Below, piece by piece: positions 17,960-26,439 of a stretch of DNA of 64,000 bases (position 1 is the first letter of the stretch; every line of letters starts with the position of its first letter). Origin of the DNA: G963665925 sp963678925 (lineage in GTDB: Bacteria > Bacillota > Clostridia > Peptostreptococcales > Acidaminobacteraceae). The notes beneath the pieces were generated by a model. That model saw only the letters and a list, made by a program, of their open reading frames with translations, searched no databases and had not been told where the DNA came from. The stretch spans positions 1,550,001 through 1,614,000 of the forward strand of contig OY787533.1 in NCBI GenBank assembly GCA_963678925.1. The letters run 5' to 3'. The translations under genes were made by a program, and so were the position numbers.

Positions 17960-20032
17960 ATGAAAACTATCGCTGTCGTTTCCGACTCGAAAATAAAAAA
18001 CGATCGGCCCAACAACGTGGGGGATATCCTGTCAGAAAACATCAGGGAAGTCTTCGGCGCATTTGTAGACGTACGCAAATACTACATTGACACCTTGGAG
18101 GGAAAGCCTCCCATTGAAGAGGACCTCATTCTGATCATGGCAGGATCACGGGCAATAAAAATTCGAGATCATGTTCTGAACACTTCCAACATCATCATTG
18201 CAAGACGCGCCTTCCTAAGACGGGGCATGTCTCAGCTCTACCGCATACCCGAAGGGGAAGACGTACTTGTCGTCAACGACAATATTGAGACAACCCTGGA
18301 ATCGGTGGCTTCTCTCTACAACATAGGCATCAAGCATGTGAACTTGATTCCCTTTGAAATCGGCAAGGAGTTCAGGCATATTAGGTATGCGGTCTCCCCC
18401 TCTGAGATGGACCTGATTCCCGACTACATCCCAAACACCTATGACCTTGAAGACCGGGTTGTGGACATTCCAACCATGCTCCTGATCATGAGCAGGCTTG
18501 GCATTGACAACAAGGAGGTTCAGCAGAACCTTTACGACTACTACCAGAAGATTTTCAGTGCCAATGAAACGGTCACCGACAATTACAGTTCCCTGCTCAC
18601 ACGTACTGAGGAGCTGGACTTCATGCTGGACCTGTCCCATGATGCCATCGTTCTGACCGATCCACAGGGCCGTATTCTGATACATAATAAAAAGTTCAAC
18701 GAGATGTTCGGTGTAGATAGCAATGCGGTAGGCAGCCACTTTCACGACGTTGTCAATCAGATCAATATCCGCCAGTACTACAAGACAGACTACATCAATG
18801 ACCTGATCAACCTCCACAGCCGCCAGCTCAATATGGAAAAAAGAAACATTGTCCACTTCAACAAGGAAAAACGCATGTATTTCAGCTTTCAGGAAGTGAC
18901 TTACATCAAGAAGCTTGAGCAGAATTTATCTCAGAAGCTGCGCAAGAAGGGACAGATTGCAAAATACACCTTTGACGATATCGTCACCCAGTCGGACAGC
19001 ATCCGCCAAATCATTGAAAAGAGCAGGCGTATTGCAAAGACTGACCTTACCGTACTCATTACAGGAGAGAGCGGAACCGGCAAGGAGGTTCTTGCCCAAG
19101 CAATCCACAATGCGTCAAACAGGCACAAGCAGCCTTTTATCGCCATCAACGGCTCAGCCATTCCCGATAACCTACTTGAGAGTGAGCTCTTCGGCTATGC
19201 AAGCGGCTCCTTTACAGGTGCCCTGCGCGAAGGCAAACGCGGTCTTTTTGAGCTTGCCAACAACGGCACCATTTTCCTTGACGAAATTGGCGATATGCCC
19301 ATGCACCTTCAGGCTAAGCTCCTGCGCGTCCTGCAGGAACGCCAAATTACGCCGATTGGATCTGACCGCATTATTGAAATAGATGTGCGCGTCATTGCCG
19401 CAACACACAAGAATCCCTTAGAACTTATTGAACAAGGGAAATTCCGAAGCGACCTCTTCTACCGCCTCAATGTTTTTCCTATTGAGCTGCCGCCGCTAAG
19501 AGACCGGTCCAGCGATATCCTCCCGCTGCTGCATACCTTTACAGACCATCAGTTTGAAATCTCCGCGGCCTGCCGCGAGGTCATCATGGGCTACAGCTGG
19601 CCAGGAAACATACGCGAGCTTCACAACACCGCCAACTATATTTCAACCGTGGAACAATCTGCCCTTGCTGACGTAGGGGCACTTCCCCAGTACATCATAG
19701 AGCAGACCGCCAAAAGACGGGATCCTGACGCTTCTAAGTCCGCCGCCTTCAGCGATTTGGATGCCATCAGTGCCGTATCTGATCCGGAGGCCTGCCTCAA
19801 GGTTCTTGACGCCATTCGGATTTTGAACAGGCTTGGCAAGACAGCTGGCAGAAAGCACATTGCCCAGCTGCTCAATACCCATAACGCGCATTATTCGGAA
19901 AGCGCGCTGAAAAAAATGCTCTCACTGCTCCAGAATCTTGACTTCATTATTGTCAAAAAAGGACGCAGCGGCAGTTACATCACAAGTGCCGGCGAGCGAT
20001 TTTTAGAAGAAAAGAGAAATACAGGTTTGTAA
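17960..20032 (+). CDS. Sigma-54-dependent activator with PrpR-like sensor, PAS and AAA+ domains
   Basis: A 690-residue enhancer-binding regulator. Residues 1-200 look like a PrpR_N-type sensor, residues about 215-320 form a PAS domain (LDLSHDAIVLTDPQGRIL), and residues about 340-560 are the AAA+ motor. The motor has Walker A GESGTGKE, a GSFTGA loop (a Ser variant of GAFTGA), Walker B GTIFLDEIGDM and an arginine-finger segment. The C-terminus has no usual Fis-type helix-turn-helix; residues about 615-685 look like a winged helix. The GGTTTG-TAA stop lies inside an inverted repeat. It faces the sigma-54 promoter at 17855-17870 and most likely switches on the peptide operon. Confidence 0.93.
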   Translation: MKTIAVVSDSKIKNDRPNNVGDILSENIREVFGAFVDVRKYYIDTLEGKPPIEEDLILIMAGSRAIKIRDHVLNTSNIIIARRAFLRRGMSQLYRIPEGEDVLVVNDNIETTLESVASLYNIGIKHVNLIPFEIGKEFRHIRYAVSPSEMDLIPDYIPNTYDLEDRVVDIPTMLLIMSRLGIDNKEVQQNLYDYYQKIFSANETVTDNYSSLLTRTEELDFMLDLSHDAIVLTDPQGRILIHNKKFNEMFGVDSNAVGSHFHDVVNQINIRQYYKTDYINDLINLHSRQLNMEKRNIVHFNKEKRMYFSFQEVTYIKKLEQNLSQKLRKKGQIAKYTFDDIVTQSDSIRQIIEKSRRIAKTDLTVLITGESGTGKEVLAQAIHNASNRHKQPFIAINGSAIPDNLLESELFGYASGSFTGALREGKRGLFELANNGTIFLDEIGDMPMHLQAKLLRVLQERQITPIGSDRIIEIDVRVIAATHKNPLELIEQGKFRSDLFYRLNVFPIELPPLRDRSSDILPLLHTFTDHQFEISAACREVIMGYSWPGNIRELHNTANYISTVEQSALADVGALPQYIIEQTAKRRDPDASKSAAFSDLDAISAVSDPEACLKVLDAIRILNRLGKTAGRKHIAQLLNTHNAHYSESALKKMLSLLQNLDFIIVKKGRSGSYITSAGERFLEEKRNTGL

Positions 20033-20080
20033 ACAGGCGCATTTATAGGTTTGTAATCCTGTTTACAAACCTGTTTACAA
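20022..20080. repeat. Inverted repeat cluster of GTTTACAAAC-like half-sites
   Basis: A 16-base sequence CAGGTTTGTAAACAGG (20022-20037) is repeated inverted at 20058-20073, with further TTTGTAATC and GTTTACAAA copies between and after. It overlaps the stop codon of the sigma-54 activator and lies about 125 bases before the GntR gene. It can fold as a hairpin but lacks a T-run. It could be an operator cluster or a weak terminator. Confidence 0.6.
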
Positions 20081-20197
20081 AAGATACTTTTAATTGTTTT
20101 TTCCCCAAGTATTTATACACAAATCATGAAAGATGATACAATATAAGCGATGTCGGCTTTGTCATTGATATGGAACACTACATAAAGGGTTGATAAT

Positions 20198-20890
20198 ATG
20201 TTCACACCTGTGAAAAACAAAAAAGTCTATCAGCTGATCGTCGAGCAGATCCAAGAGATGATTCTCGCTGGAGAACTTCAGGCTGGAGATAAACTTCCAT
20301 CTGAACGAGACATGGCTGAAACCTTCGAAGCATCACGTTCAAGCATTCGTGAAGCTGTGCGCAGCCTTGAAATCCTAGGCATTATTGAAAGTCGTCAGGG
20401 CGAAGGGAACTATATACGCGGCGCTTCTGGAACCCAGTGGCTTGAGCCGCTTTCGGTCATGTTCAAATTAAATGGCGGCACCTTTGACGAAATTCTGGAA
20501 ATGCGACAGATTCTTGAATGCGAAGCTGCAAGACTTGCCGCTGAACGCATAGACGAAGATCAGAAAAAGGCGCTTTCAAGTCTGGTGGAGTCCATTAAGG
20601 GCACGCAAAATGAAGAGGAACGGGCTAAATTCGACCGTGCATTTCATCTTCTCATTGCTGAAGCCTCTAGAAATATTCTGATCACATCCGTAATAGGTGC
20701 CATCAACGCGATTCTCAAGAACTTCATTGAAGAAGCGCGTGAATCTGTCAATGTCTGGGCAAATGATCCAGGTGTTCTGACAGCCCAGCACCAAAAGGTC
20801 TGTGATGCAATCTTAAAAGGAGATGGCGACGCTGCGGCCAAGGAAATGTGCATCCATTTCGAATTTGTCGTCGATAGCCGCAAGTCCTGA
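20198..20890 (+). CDS. GntR-family (FadR/FCD type) regulator of the lactate operon
   Basis: A 230-residue regulator with an N-terminal GntR winged helix (residues about 9-75, KLPSERDMAETFEASRSSIREAVRSLE) and a C-terminal all-helical FCD ligand domain, as in LldR/PdhR. A ribosome site AAAGGG precedes the ATG. It is followed by its own terminator and then by etfB-etfA-lctD-lctP, whose promoter carries a GGTCTGACC operator of this regulator subfamily. It probably represses lactate use until lactate binds, like LctA/LldR; that link is inferred from position and site. Confidence 0.92.
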   Translation: MFTPVKNKKVYQLIVEQIQEMILAGELQAGDKLPSERDMAETFEASRSSIREAVRSLEILGIIESRQGEGNYIRGASGTQWLEPLSVMFKLNGGTFDEILEMRQILECEAARLAAERIDEDQKKALSSLVESIKGTQNEEERAKFDRAFHLLIAEASRNILITSVIGAINAILKNFIEEARESVNVWANDPGVLTAQHQKVCDAILKGDGDAAAKEMCIHFEFVVDSRKS

Positions 20891-20917
20891 TTTCCAAAGC
20901 AAATTGAGCATTTAGAG

Positions 20918-20978
20918 AGTACAGATATCCTCCTGCTTGTAAACGTACAAGAGGCGGCCTTTATCTGTACTTTTTTTA
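20918..20978 (+). terminator. Terminator after the GntR gene
   Basis: A 10-bp outer stem (AGTACAGATA with TATCTGTACT) encloses a second stem (CTTGTA/TACAAG with CCTC/GAGG) and ends in seven T residues. It separates the regulator from the lactate operon. Confidence 0.88.
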
Positions 20979-21190
20979 ATTTGAAGCAGAGCAGGGTCAA
21001 GTCCCTTTCAAATATTGGTAAGTCTCCTGAGTACCCTGCAAAATCTCTTTGTTCCAGTTTTTCTGTTAACGAATTAACTAAATATCGGTAATTTACCACA
21101 GGTCTAAAAATTTTTTTCTAGTGTTTTTCCTATTTTAAAGAATATTATCGAAGGATATATTGTGAATTTTCTAACTTTTCGTGATTTTTT

Positions 21191-21204
21191 TGAAAACGTT
21201 TGCT
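21191..21204. promoter_or_regulatory. cre-like site (possible CcpA box)
   Basis: TGAAAACGTTTGCT differs from the Gram-positive cre consensus TGWAARCGYTTWCW at one position. It directly precedes and touches the -10-like TATGAT of the etfB promoter, where CcpA binding would block transcription. Confidence 0.5.
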
Positions 21205-21222
21205 ATGATTTAATTGAAAACG

Positions 21223-21233
21223 CGGTCTGACCA
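21223..21233. promoter_or_regulatory. FadR/LldR-type operator before etfB
   Basis: CGGTCTGACCA contains GGTCTGACC, matching the GGT-N3-ACC core bound by FCD-type GntR regulators such as PdhR and LldR. It lies about 14 bases after the -10-like box, in the start region of the lactate operon transcript. The regulator at 20198 is the obvious ligand. Confidence 0.7.
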
Positions 21234-21293
21234 CCTGACCGGTAAAAATTTTAATCTATTCACATAACTTCTCTGCATATCAAGGAGGGCTCT

Positions 21294-22082
21294 ATGGAAA
21301 TACTTGTATGTATCAAGCAGGTTCCTGGGACGACTCAAGTCGAAGTCGATGAGACAACCGGTGTACTCAAACGCGACGGTGTGGCTTCCAAGATGAATCC
21401 TTACGACCTGTACGCAATCGAAACCGCACTGCAACTCAAGGAAGAGTACGGGGGCACCATCCACGTTTTGAGCATGGGCCCGCCACAGGCGGAATCTGTC
21501 ATTCGCGAGGCATTCATGATGGGCGCTGATAAGGGAGCCCTTCTCAGCGACAGAAAATTTGCAGGAGCGGATGTTCTTGCAACAGCCTATACACTGGCTC
21601 AGGGAATTCAGAAAATCGCAGCTCCAGATCTGATTATCTGTGGAAAAATGACAACTGATGGGGATACGGCGCAGGTCGGCCCTGAGATCGCTGAATTTCT
21701 GAATATCCCCCATGTCGCCAATGTCTGCAAAATACCTCAGGCGTCGCCGAAAAGCGTCACCGTGGAAATGGATATGCCCCATGCCATTGAAGTGGCTGAA
21801 GTTCAGTTCCCTTGTCTGATTACCGTCGAAAAGGGTATTTTTCAGCCAAGACTGCCATCCTTCAAGAGAAAAATGGCGACAAGTGACTATGAAGTTCCCT
21901 ATTTTGGGCTTAAGGATATGAAGGATACCGATGAAATGAAATACGGCCTCAATGGTTCCCCAACGCAGGTCAAGCGTATCTTCCCGCCTGAGTCCAACAC
22001 GGAACAGGAAGTCTGGGAAGGCACGCCGGAAATCATTGTCGACAAGTTGTTCAATAAGCTCAGCGAGCTTAAATTCCTATAG
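21294..22082 (+). CDS. etfB: Electron transfer flavoprotein beta subunit (lactate dehydrogenase complex)
   Basis: This 262-residue protein is EtfB/FixA (VCIKQVPGTTQVEVD start, NPYDLYAIETALQLKE near residue 39, CGKMTTDGDTAQVGPEIAE near residue 117). In the Acetobacterium woodii Ldh-Etf complex the matching subunit (LctB) carries the bifurcating FAD and takes electrons from or to NADH. Start is set by AGGAGGG about 8 bases upstream. It is followed 9 bases later by etfA. Confidence 0.95.
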   Translation: MEILVCIKQVPGTTQVEVDETTGVLKRDGVASKMNPYDLYAIETALQLKEEYGGTIHVLSMGPPQAESVIREAFMMGADKGALLSDRKFAGADVLATAYTLAQGIQKIAAPDLIICGKMTTDGDTAQVGPEIAEFLNIPHVANVCKIPQASPKSVTVEMDMPHAIEVAEVQFPCLITVEKGIFQPRLPSFKRKMATSDYEVPYFGLKDMKDTDEMKYGLNGSPTQVKRIFPPESNTEQEVWEGTPEIIVDKLFNKLSELKFL

Positions 22083-22091
22083 GAGGTTCAT

Positions 22092-23306
22092 ATGGCTCAT
22101 ATTAAAATACACCAAGCTGAACGAGATAATATCGATGCCCTGATAGACGTCTGTCCCTTCAGCGCCATTGAGTACGTAAATACAACCTTAAGTATCAATG
22201 CTGGATGTAAAATGTGTAAGATTTGCGCAAAGAAATATCCTGATATCTTTGAGTTTGTCGAAGACCAAACTGCAGCCATTGACAAGAGTCTCTGGAAAGG
22301 CATTGCAGTCTATATTGACCATACTGAAGGTGAAATCCATCCCGTTTCCTTTGAACTTATTGGAAAAGCAAAGGAAATGGCTGCCAAAATCAATCAGCCG
22401 GTTTATGCCCTCTTCATGGGATCAGGCATTTCCAGTCAAGCCGATCATATTCTGAAATATGGTGTGGATGAGGTGTTTGTCTATGACATGCCCCAACTCA
22501 AGCACTTCAGAATCGAGCCCTATACAGCCGTGTTTGAAGATTTTATCGAAATGAAAAAACCTGCCATTGTCCTCGTTGGCGGAACAACCATTGGTCGCTC
22601 TCTGGCACCGCGTACAGCTGCGCGTTTCAGAACAGGACTGACAGCCGACTGCACAATTCTCGACGTACAGGAAAACACCGACCTCGACCAAATACGACCA
22701 GCCTTTGGTGGCAATATCATGGCCCATATCTTCACACCAAACCACCGCCCCCAATTCGCTACGGTCCGATATAAGATATTCAACGCACCGGAAATGGTTC
22801 CCCAACCCACAGGAACCGTGACGGACTGCAGCCTTGCACCGGAAAAACTCAGCTCTGGCATCAGGGTTCTTGAAATCCACGAGAAAGAGAAGTCTGAAAG
22901 TATTGAAGATGCAGAGATCATTCTGGTTGCAGGCTCCGCATTTAAGAAGGAAGAGGATATCGCCCTGCTCAGCAGACTTGCAGTCCTTCTTGACGCTTCA
23001 ATTGCAAGCACCCGACCACTCATTGAAAAGGGATGGATGGACCCAAGGCTTCAGATTGGCCTAAGTGGTCGTACCGTCAGACCGAAACTCATTATCACCT
23101 TTGGCGTTTCCGGCGCTATTCAATTTGTCGCTGGCATGAATGGCTCGGAACATATCATCGCCATCAATAGTGATCCTAACGCTTCTATCTTCCAGGTTGC
23201 ACACAATGCAATCATAGGCGATATTTACGAAATCCTGCCGGCCCTCATTGAGATTATTGAAAATCAAGGTGCCGAGGTTGTTAAGGAGGTTCTTCAATGT
23301 CAGTAA
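22092..23306 (+). CDS. etfA: Electron transfer flavoprotein alpha subunit with N-terminal Fe-S domain
   Basis: A 404-residue EtfA/FixB. An N-terminal ferredoxin-like extension of about 65 residues keeps four Cys (C21, C39, C42, C45), enough for one [4Fe-4S] cluster; the second cluster's ligands are gone. The C-terminal FAD domain shows GLSGRTVRPKLIITFGVSGAIQF near residue 315 and the AINSDPNASIFQVAH segment. This matches LctC of the A. woodii electron-bifurcating lactate dehydrogenase, where ferredoxin helps drive lactate oxidation with NAD. Its end overlaps lctD by 10 bases. Confidence 0.94.
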   Translation: MAHIKIHQAERDNIDALIDVCPFSAIEYVNTTLSINAGCKMCKICAKKYPDIFEFVEDQTAAIDKSLWKGIAVYIDHTEGEIHPVSFELIGKAKEMAAKINQPVYALFMGSGISSQADHILKYGVDEVFVYDMPQLKHFRIEPYTAVFEDFIEMKKPAIVLVGGTTIGRSLAPRTAARFRTGLTADCTILDVQENTDLDQIRPAFGGNIMAHIFTPNHRPQFATVRYKIFNAPEMVPQPTGTVTDCSLAPEKLSSGIRVLEIHEKEKSESIEDAEIILVAGSAFKKEEDIALLSRLAVLLDASIASTRPLIEKGWMDPRLQIGLSGRTVRPKLIITFGVSGAIQFVAGMNGSEHIIAINSDPNASIFQVAHNAIIGDIYEILPALIEIIENQGAEVVKEVLQCQ

Positions 23307-24700
23307 ACTTTATGCTCATAGAACAGAAGGATATTGAGTACTTTCAATCAGTTATCCCTGCAGACCGTCTTTTTATCGGCCAAGGCCAGATTCATGAAGA
23401 CTACAGTCATGACGAGCTTGCAGATGTACACCGCTTTCCAGAGGTCCTGGCCGAGGTCAAAAGTACCGATGAAATCGCACTTCTGCTCAAGTATTGTCAC
23501 GACATGAATATTCCTGTCACGCCGCGGGGTCAGGGTACTGGACTTGTTGGTGCAGGGGTTGCCCTCCACGGCGGTCTTATGATTTCGACGGTTCGTATGA
23601 ATCAGTTCCTGGAGCTTGATGAAGACAATCTGACGCTGACTGTGGAGCCAGGAGTCCTGCTTATGGAGATCTCCAAATATGTTGAGGATAAGGACCTCTT
23701 CTACCCGCCGGACCCAGGTGAAAAGTCTGCGACAATCGGCGGAAATGTTTCTACGAATGCCGGTGGTATGCGGGCAGTAAAATACGGCGTTACGCGCGAT
23801 TTTGTCCGCGGACTTGAGGTCGTTCTCATGAATGGGGATGTCATTGAGGTTGGCGGAAAGGTTGTAAAGAACAGCTCAGGTTACAGCCTAAAGGATATGA
23901 TTGTCGGCGCAGAAGGGACACTTGGCTTCATTTCAAAAATCATCCTGAAGCTCCTTCCGCTGCCCAAGGTCGCCATCTCTCTGCTCGTACCCTTCCCAAG
24001 TCTGGATATTGCCGTAGAGACGGTTCCGAAAATCATAAAATCCAAATCCATACCGACTGCCATCGAGTACATGGAACGCCGTGTTATTGAAAATGCAGAA
24101 GATTTTCTTGGGAAGAAATTTCCAGATAACTCGTCCGACGCCTACCTCCTCCTTACCTTTGACGGTAACTCAAAGGAAGAGGTCGAAGCAAGCTATGAGA
24201 AGGTTGCCCACATCTGTCTCGATGCCGGAGCGCATGATGTTTTCATTTCTGACACCCAGGAAAGACAGGAATCGATCTGGTCAGCCAGAGGCGCCTTTCT
24301 TGAAGCCATCAAGGCATCCACAACGGAAATGGATGAATGCGATGTCGTCGTACCAAGGGACAAGGTTGCTGAATTTGTGAAATACACCAAAGAGGTTGAA
24401 GAACTTGTAAGCATACGTATTGCAAGTTTTGGACATGCCGGGGATGGCAATTTGCACGTTTACGTACTGAAGGATGATTACTCGGATGAAGTATTCAAGA
24501 AGAAGCTTGATTGGGCTTTCGACCTGCTTTATAAAAGAGCAGAGGAGCTTCACGGGCATGTTTCAGGAGAACATGGCATCGGGTTTGCCAAACTGCCTTA
24601 TTTGAGGTCACAGCATGGCGAAACCTACATGACTCTGCTAAGAAATATTAAATTAGCGTTTGATCCAAAGGGATTACTCAATCCGGGGAAAGTTTGTTAA
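23297..24700 (+). CDS. lctD: FAD-linked D-lactate dehydrogenase, LctD/GlcD family
   Basis: This 467-residue protein has an FAD_binding_4 domain (residues about 40-215; PRGQGTGLVGAGVALHGG, then TIGGNVSTNAGGMRAVKYG) and an FAD-oxidase C domain (HAGDGNLHVYVLK near residue 378, SGEHGIGFAKLPYL near residue 417). It oxidises lactate to pyruvate and hands electrons to EtfAB for bifurcation. Glycolate as substrate cannot be excluded from sequence, but the linked lactate permease favours lactate. A GGAGG ribosome site lies within the etfA 3' end. Confidence 0.94.
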   Translation: MSVNFMLIEQKDIEYFQSVIPADRLFIGQGQIHEDYSHDELADVHRFPEVLAEVKSTDEIALLLKYCHDMNIPVTPRGQGTGLVGAGVALHGGLMISTVRMNQFLELDEDNLTLTVEPGVLLMEISKYVEDKDLFYPPDPGEKSATIGGNVSTNAGGMRAVKYGVTRDFVRGLEVVLMNGDVIEVGGKVVKNSSGYSLKDMIVGAEGTLGFISKIILKLLPLPKVAISLLVPFPSLDIAVETVPKIIKSKSIPTAIEYMERRVIENAEDFLGKKFPDNSSDAYLLLTFDGNSKEEVEASYEKVAHICLDAGAHDVFISDTQERQESIWSARGAFLEAIKASTTEMDECDVVVPRDKVAEFVKYTKEVEELVSIRIASFGHAGDGNLHVYVLKDDYSDEVFKKKLDWAFDLLYKRAEELHGHVSGEHGIGFAKLPYLRSQHGETYMTLLRNIKLAFDPKGLLNPGKVC

Positions 24701-24741
24701 CTTATTGAGAACGGAACAAACCTAAGGGGGGTTCTTAACTG

Positions 24742-26379
24742 ATGTTAGGACTATTAGCTTTCACGCCAATTGCACTCGTCATCATACTTATGGTCGGTTT
24801 CAATTGGGGGTCAAAGAAGGCACTGCCTGTAGCCTGGCTACTTGCAGCTGCCGTAGCTTTACTGGGGTGGAAAATGAACTTTATGGATGTGATCGGCTAC
24901 TCATTTTACGGTGTGCTGAAGGCATTCGATGTAATCATTATTATTTTCGGTGCCATTCTGATTCTGAATACACTCAAGCAATCAGGGGCAATGGCTACCA
25001 TCAACAACGGCTTTAGCAACATCACCAAGGACAGGCGGATTCAGGTCATCATCATCGCCTGGATGTTTGGCGCATTCATTGAAGGTGCTGCCGGATTCGG
25101 AACACCTGCAGCGCTTGCCGCACCACTACTCGTGGGTCTGGGCTTCCCGCCACTGGCAGCCGCTATGGTCGCACTGATCATGAACAGCACACCTGTTGCC
25201 TTTGGCGCAGTCGGTACGCCTGTTTTCGGCGCCATGAGCACGTTGAGCACGGACCTGCAGGCTATGGGGACCAATTCAGAAGCCTTTAAGATGGCGCTGT
25301 CCAAGTATGCGGCCATGACCCACATGGTTGCAGGCACCTTTATCCCGCTTCTTGCACTCATGCTGCTGACCAAGGTCTTCGGCAAGGAGAAATCCGTCAA
25401 ACCTGCACTGCAGGCTGCACCCTTTGCCATATTCGCCGGACTCAGCTTTACGGTCCCTTACTACCTGATTGCAGTGACCCTAGGTCCTGAGCTGCCATCA
25501 CTGGTCGGTGCCCTCATCGGCCTTGGGATTGTCATCCTTGCAGCCAAAAGCAATTTCCTGACACCAAAAACCGAATGGGATTTTGATGTCAGGGAAAACT
25601 GGGACAGTTCATGGATTTCCAAGGAAAACACAGGCGATGTTGGCGAAGCCAATATGTCACTGTTCAAGGCCTGGCTTCCATACATTCTCATAGCAATCAT
25701 TCTGGTGGTTACCAGAATTCCGTCCCTTGGTCTTAAAGGCATTCTTGCCAGCCAAGTGATTCAGTTCCCGCCATTTTTCGGAATTGATTTGGCGTATGGA
25801 CTCAAATGGGCTTATCTTCCGGGCACTATTCCATTCGTCCTTGTAGCGCTGATCACCCATGGCCTTCACGGCATGAGCGGTGACGATATCCGAATTTCTT
25901 GGACCAATGCATTCAAACAGGTCAAGGGTGCGGCGCTTGCACTCTTCGCAGGCATTGCCCTTGTTCAGCTCATGCTCAACTCGGGCACCAACGCCGCTGC
26001 ACTGCCTTCTATGCTGACCGTCATGGCCCAGTCTCTTGCCGCAGTCGCAGGCAGCGCTTACGTTCTTGTTGCACCCTTCATTGGTGTACTCGGTGCATTC
26101 ATGTCCGGGTCGAACACCGTATCAAATATTCTCTTTTCTTCACTGCAGTACCAGACTGCCAGCCTTCTGGGCATGCCTCAAGTTCTCATTGTGGCCCTTC
26201 AGGTTGTCGGCGGTGGAATTGGAAACATGGTTTGTATCAACAACGTTGTAGCCGTCTGCGCCACGGTTGGCGTAATCGGCATGGAAGGCCAGCTCATTAA
26301 GCGTAATGCAGTGCCTATGGTTGTCTATTCAGTCATAGCTGCGGCCTTTATATTCATATTGGCACCATTTGTTGCATAA
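24742..26379 (+). CDS. lctP: L-lactate permease
   Basis: A 545-residue LctP/LldP permease with 12 or more membrane helices. Family features are the early GAILILNTLKQSGAM segment, EGAAGFGTPAALAAPLLVGLGF near residue 113 and SGSNTVSNILFSSLQYQTA near residue 457. It imports lactate (and glycolate in some bacteria) with protons. A GGGGGG ribosome site precedes the ATG. It is the last gene of the operon, closed by a strong terminator. Confidence 0.96.
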   Translation: MLGLLAFTPIALVIILMVGFNWGSKKALPVAWLLAAAVALLGWKMNFMDVIGYSFYGVLKAFDVIIIIFGAILILNTLKQSGAMATINNGFSNITKDRRIQVIIIAWMFGAFIEGAAGFGTPAALAAPLLVGLGFPPLAAAMVALIMNSTPVAFGAVGTPVFGAMSTLSTDLQAMGTNSEAFKMALSKYAAMTHMVAGTFIPLLALMLLTKVFGKEKSVKPALQAAPFAIFAGLSFTVPYYLIAVTLGPELPSLVGALIGLGIVILAAKSNFLTPKTEWDFDVRENWDSSWISKENTGDVGEANMSLFKAWLPYILIAIILVVTRIPSLGLKGILASQVIQFPPFFGIDLAYGLKWAYLPGTIPFVLVALITHGLHGMSGDDIRISWTNAFKQVKGAALALFAGIALVQLMLNSGTNAAALPSMLTVMAQSLAAVAGSAYVLVAPFIGVLGAFMSGSNTVSNILFSSLQYQTASLLGMPQVLIVALQVVGGGIGNMVCINNVVAVCATVGVIGMEGQLIKRNAVPMVVYSVIAAAFIFILAPFVA

Positions 26380-26405
26380 CGCATATATATGCCATTCCCC
26401 AAATA

Positions 26406-26438
26406 AAACAGCCCTTGGTTCTTAACCAAGGGCTGTTT
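26406..26438. terminator. Bidirectional terminator between lctP and the HD gene
   Basis: A 15-bp perfect stem (AAACAGCCCTTGGTT, 3-base loop, inverse arm) with A/T tails on both sides lies between two convergent genes, one base from the HD gene stop. Confidence 0.9.
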
Positions 26439-26439
26439 G

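Larger units (their letters stand above)
20891..21293 (+). other. Intergenic region before etfB
   Basis: A 403-base stretch without a gene. It holds the gntR terminator (20918-20978), a possible GCAGGGT/ACCCTGC stem near 20990-21037, an AT-rich segment, a cre-like box, a -10-like TATGAT (21204-21209), a FadR-type operator and the etfB ribosome site AGGAGGG. No small ORF with a ribosome site was seen. Confidence 0.7.

Noticed and set aside
18215..18856. Long minus-strand frame opposite the sigma-54 activator
   Set aside because: It lies wholly inside a clear gene on the other strand, has no family features and no ribosome site.
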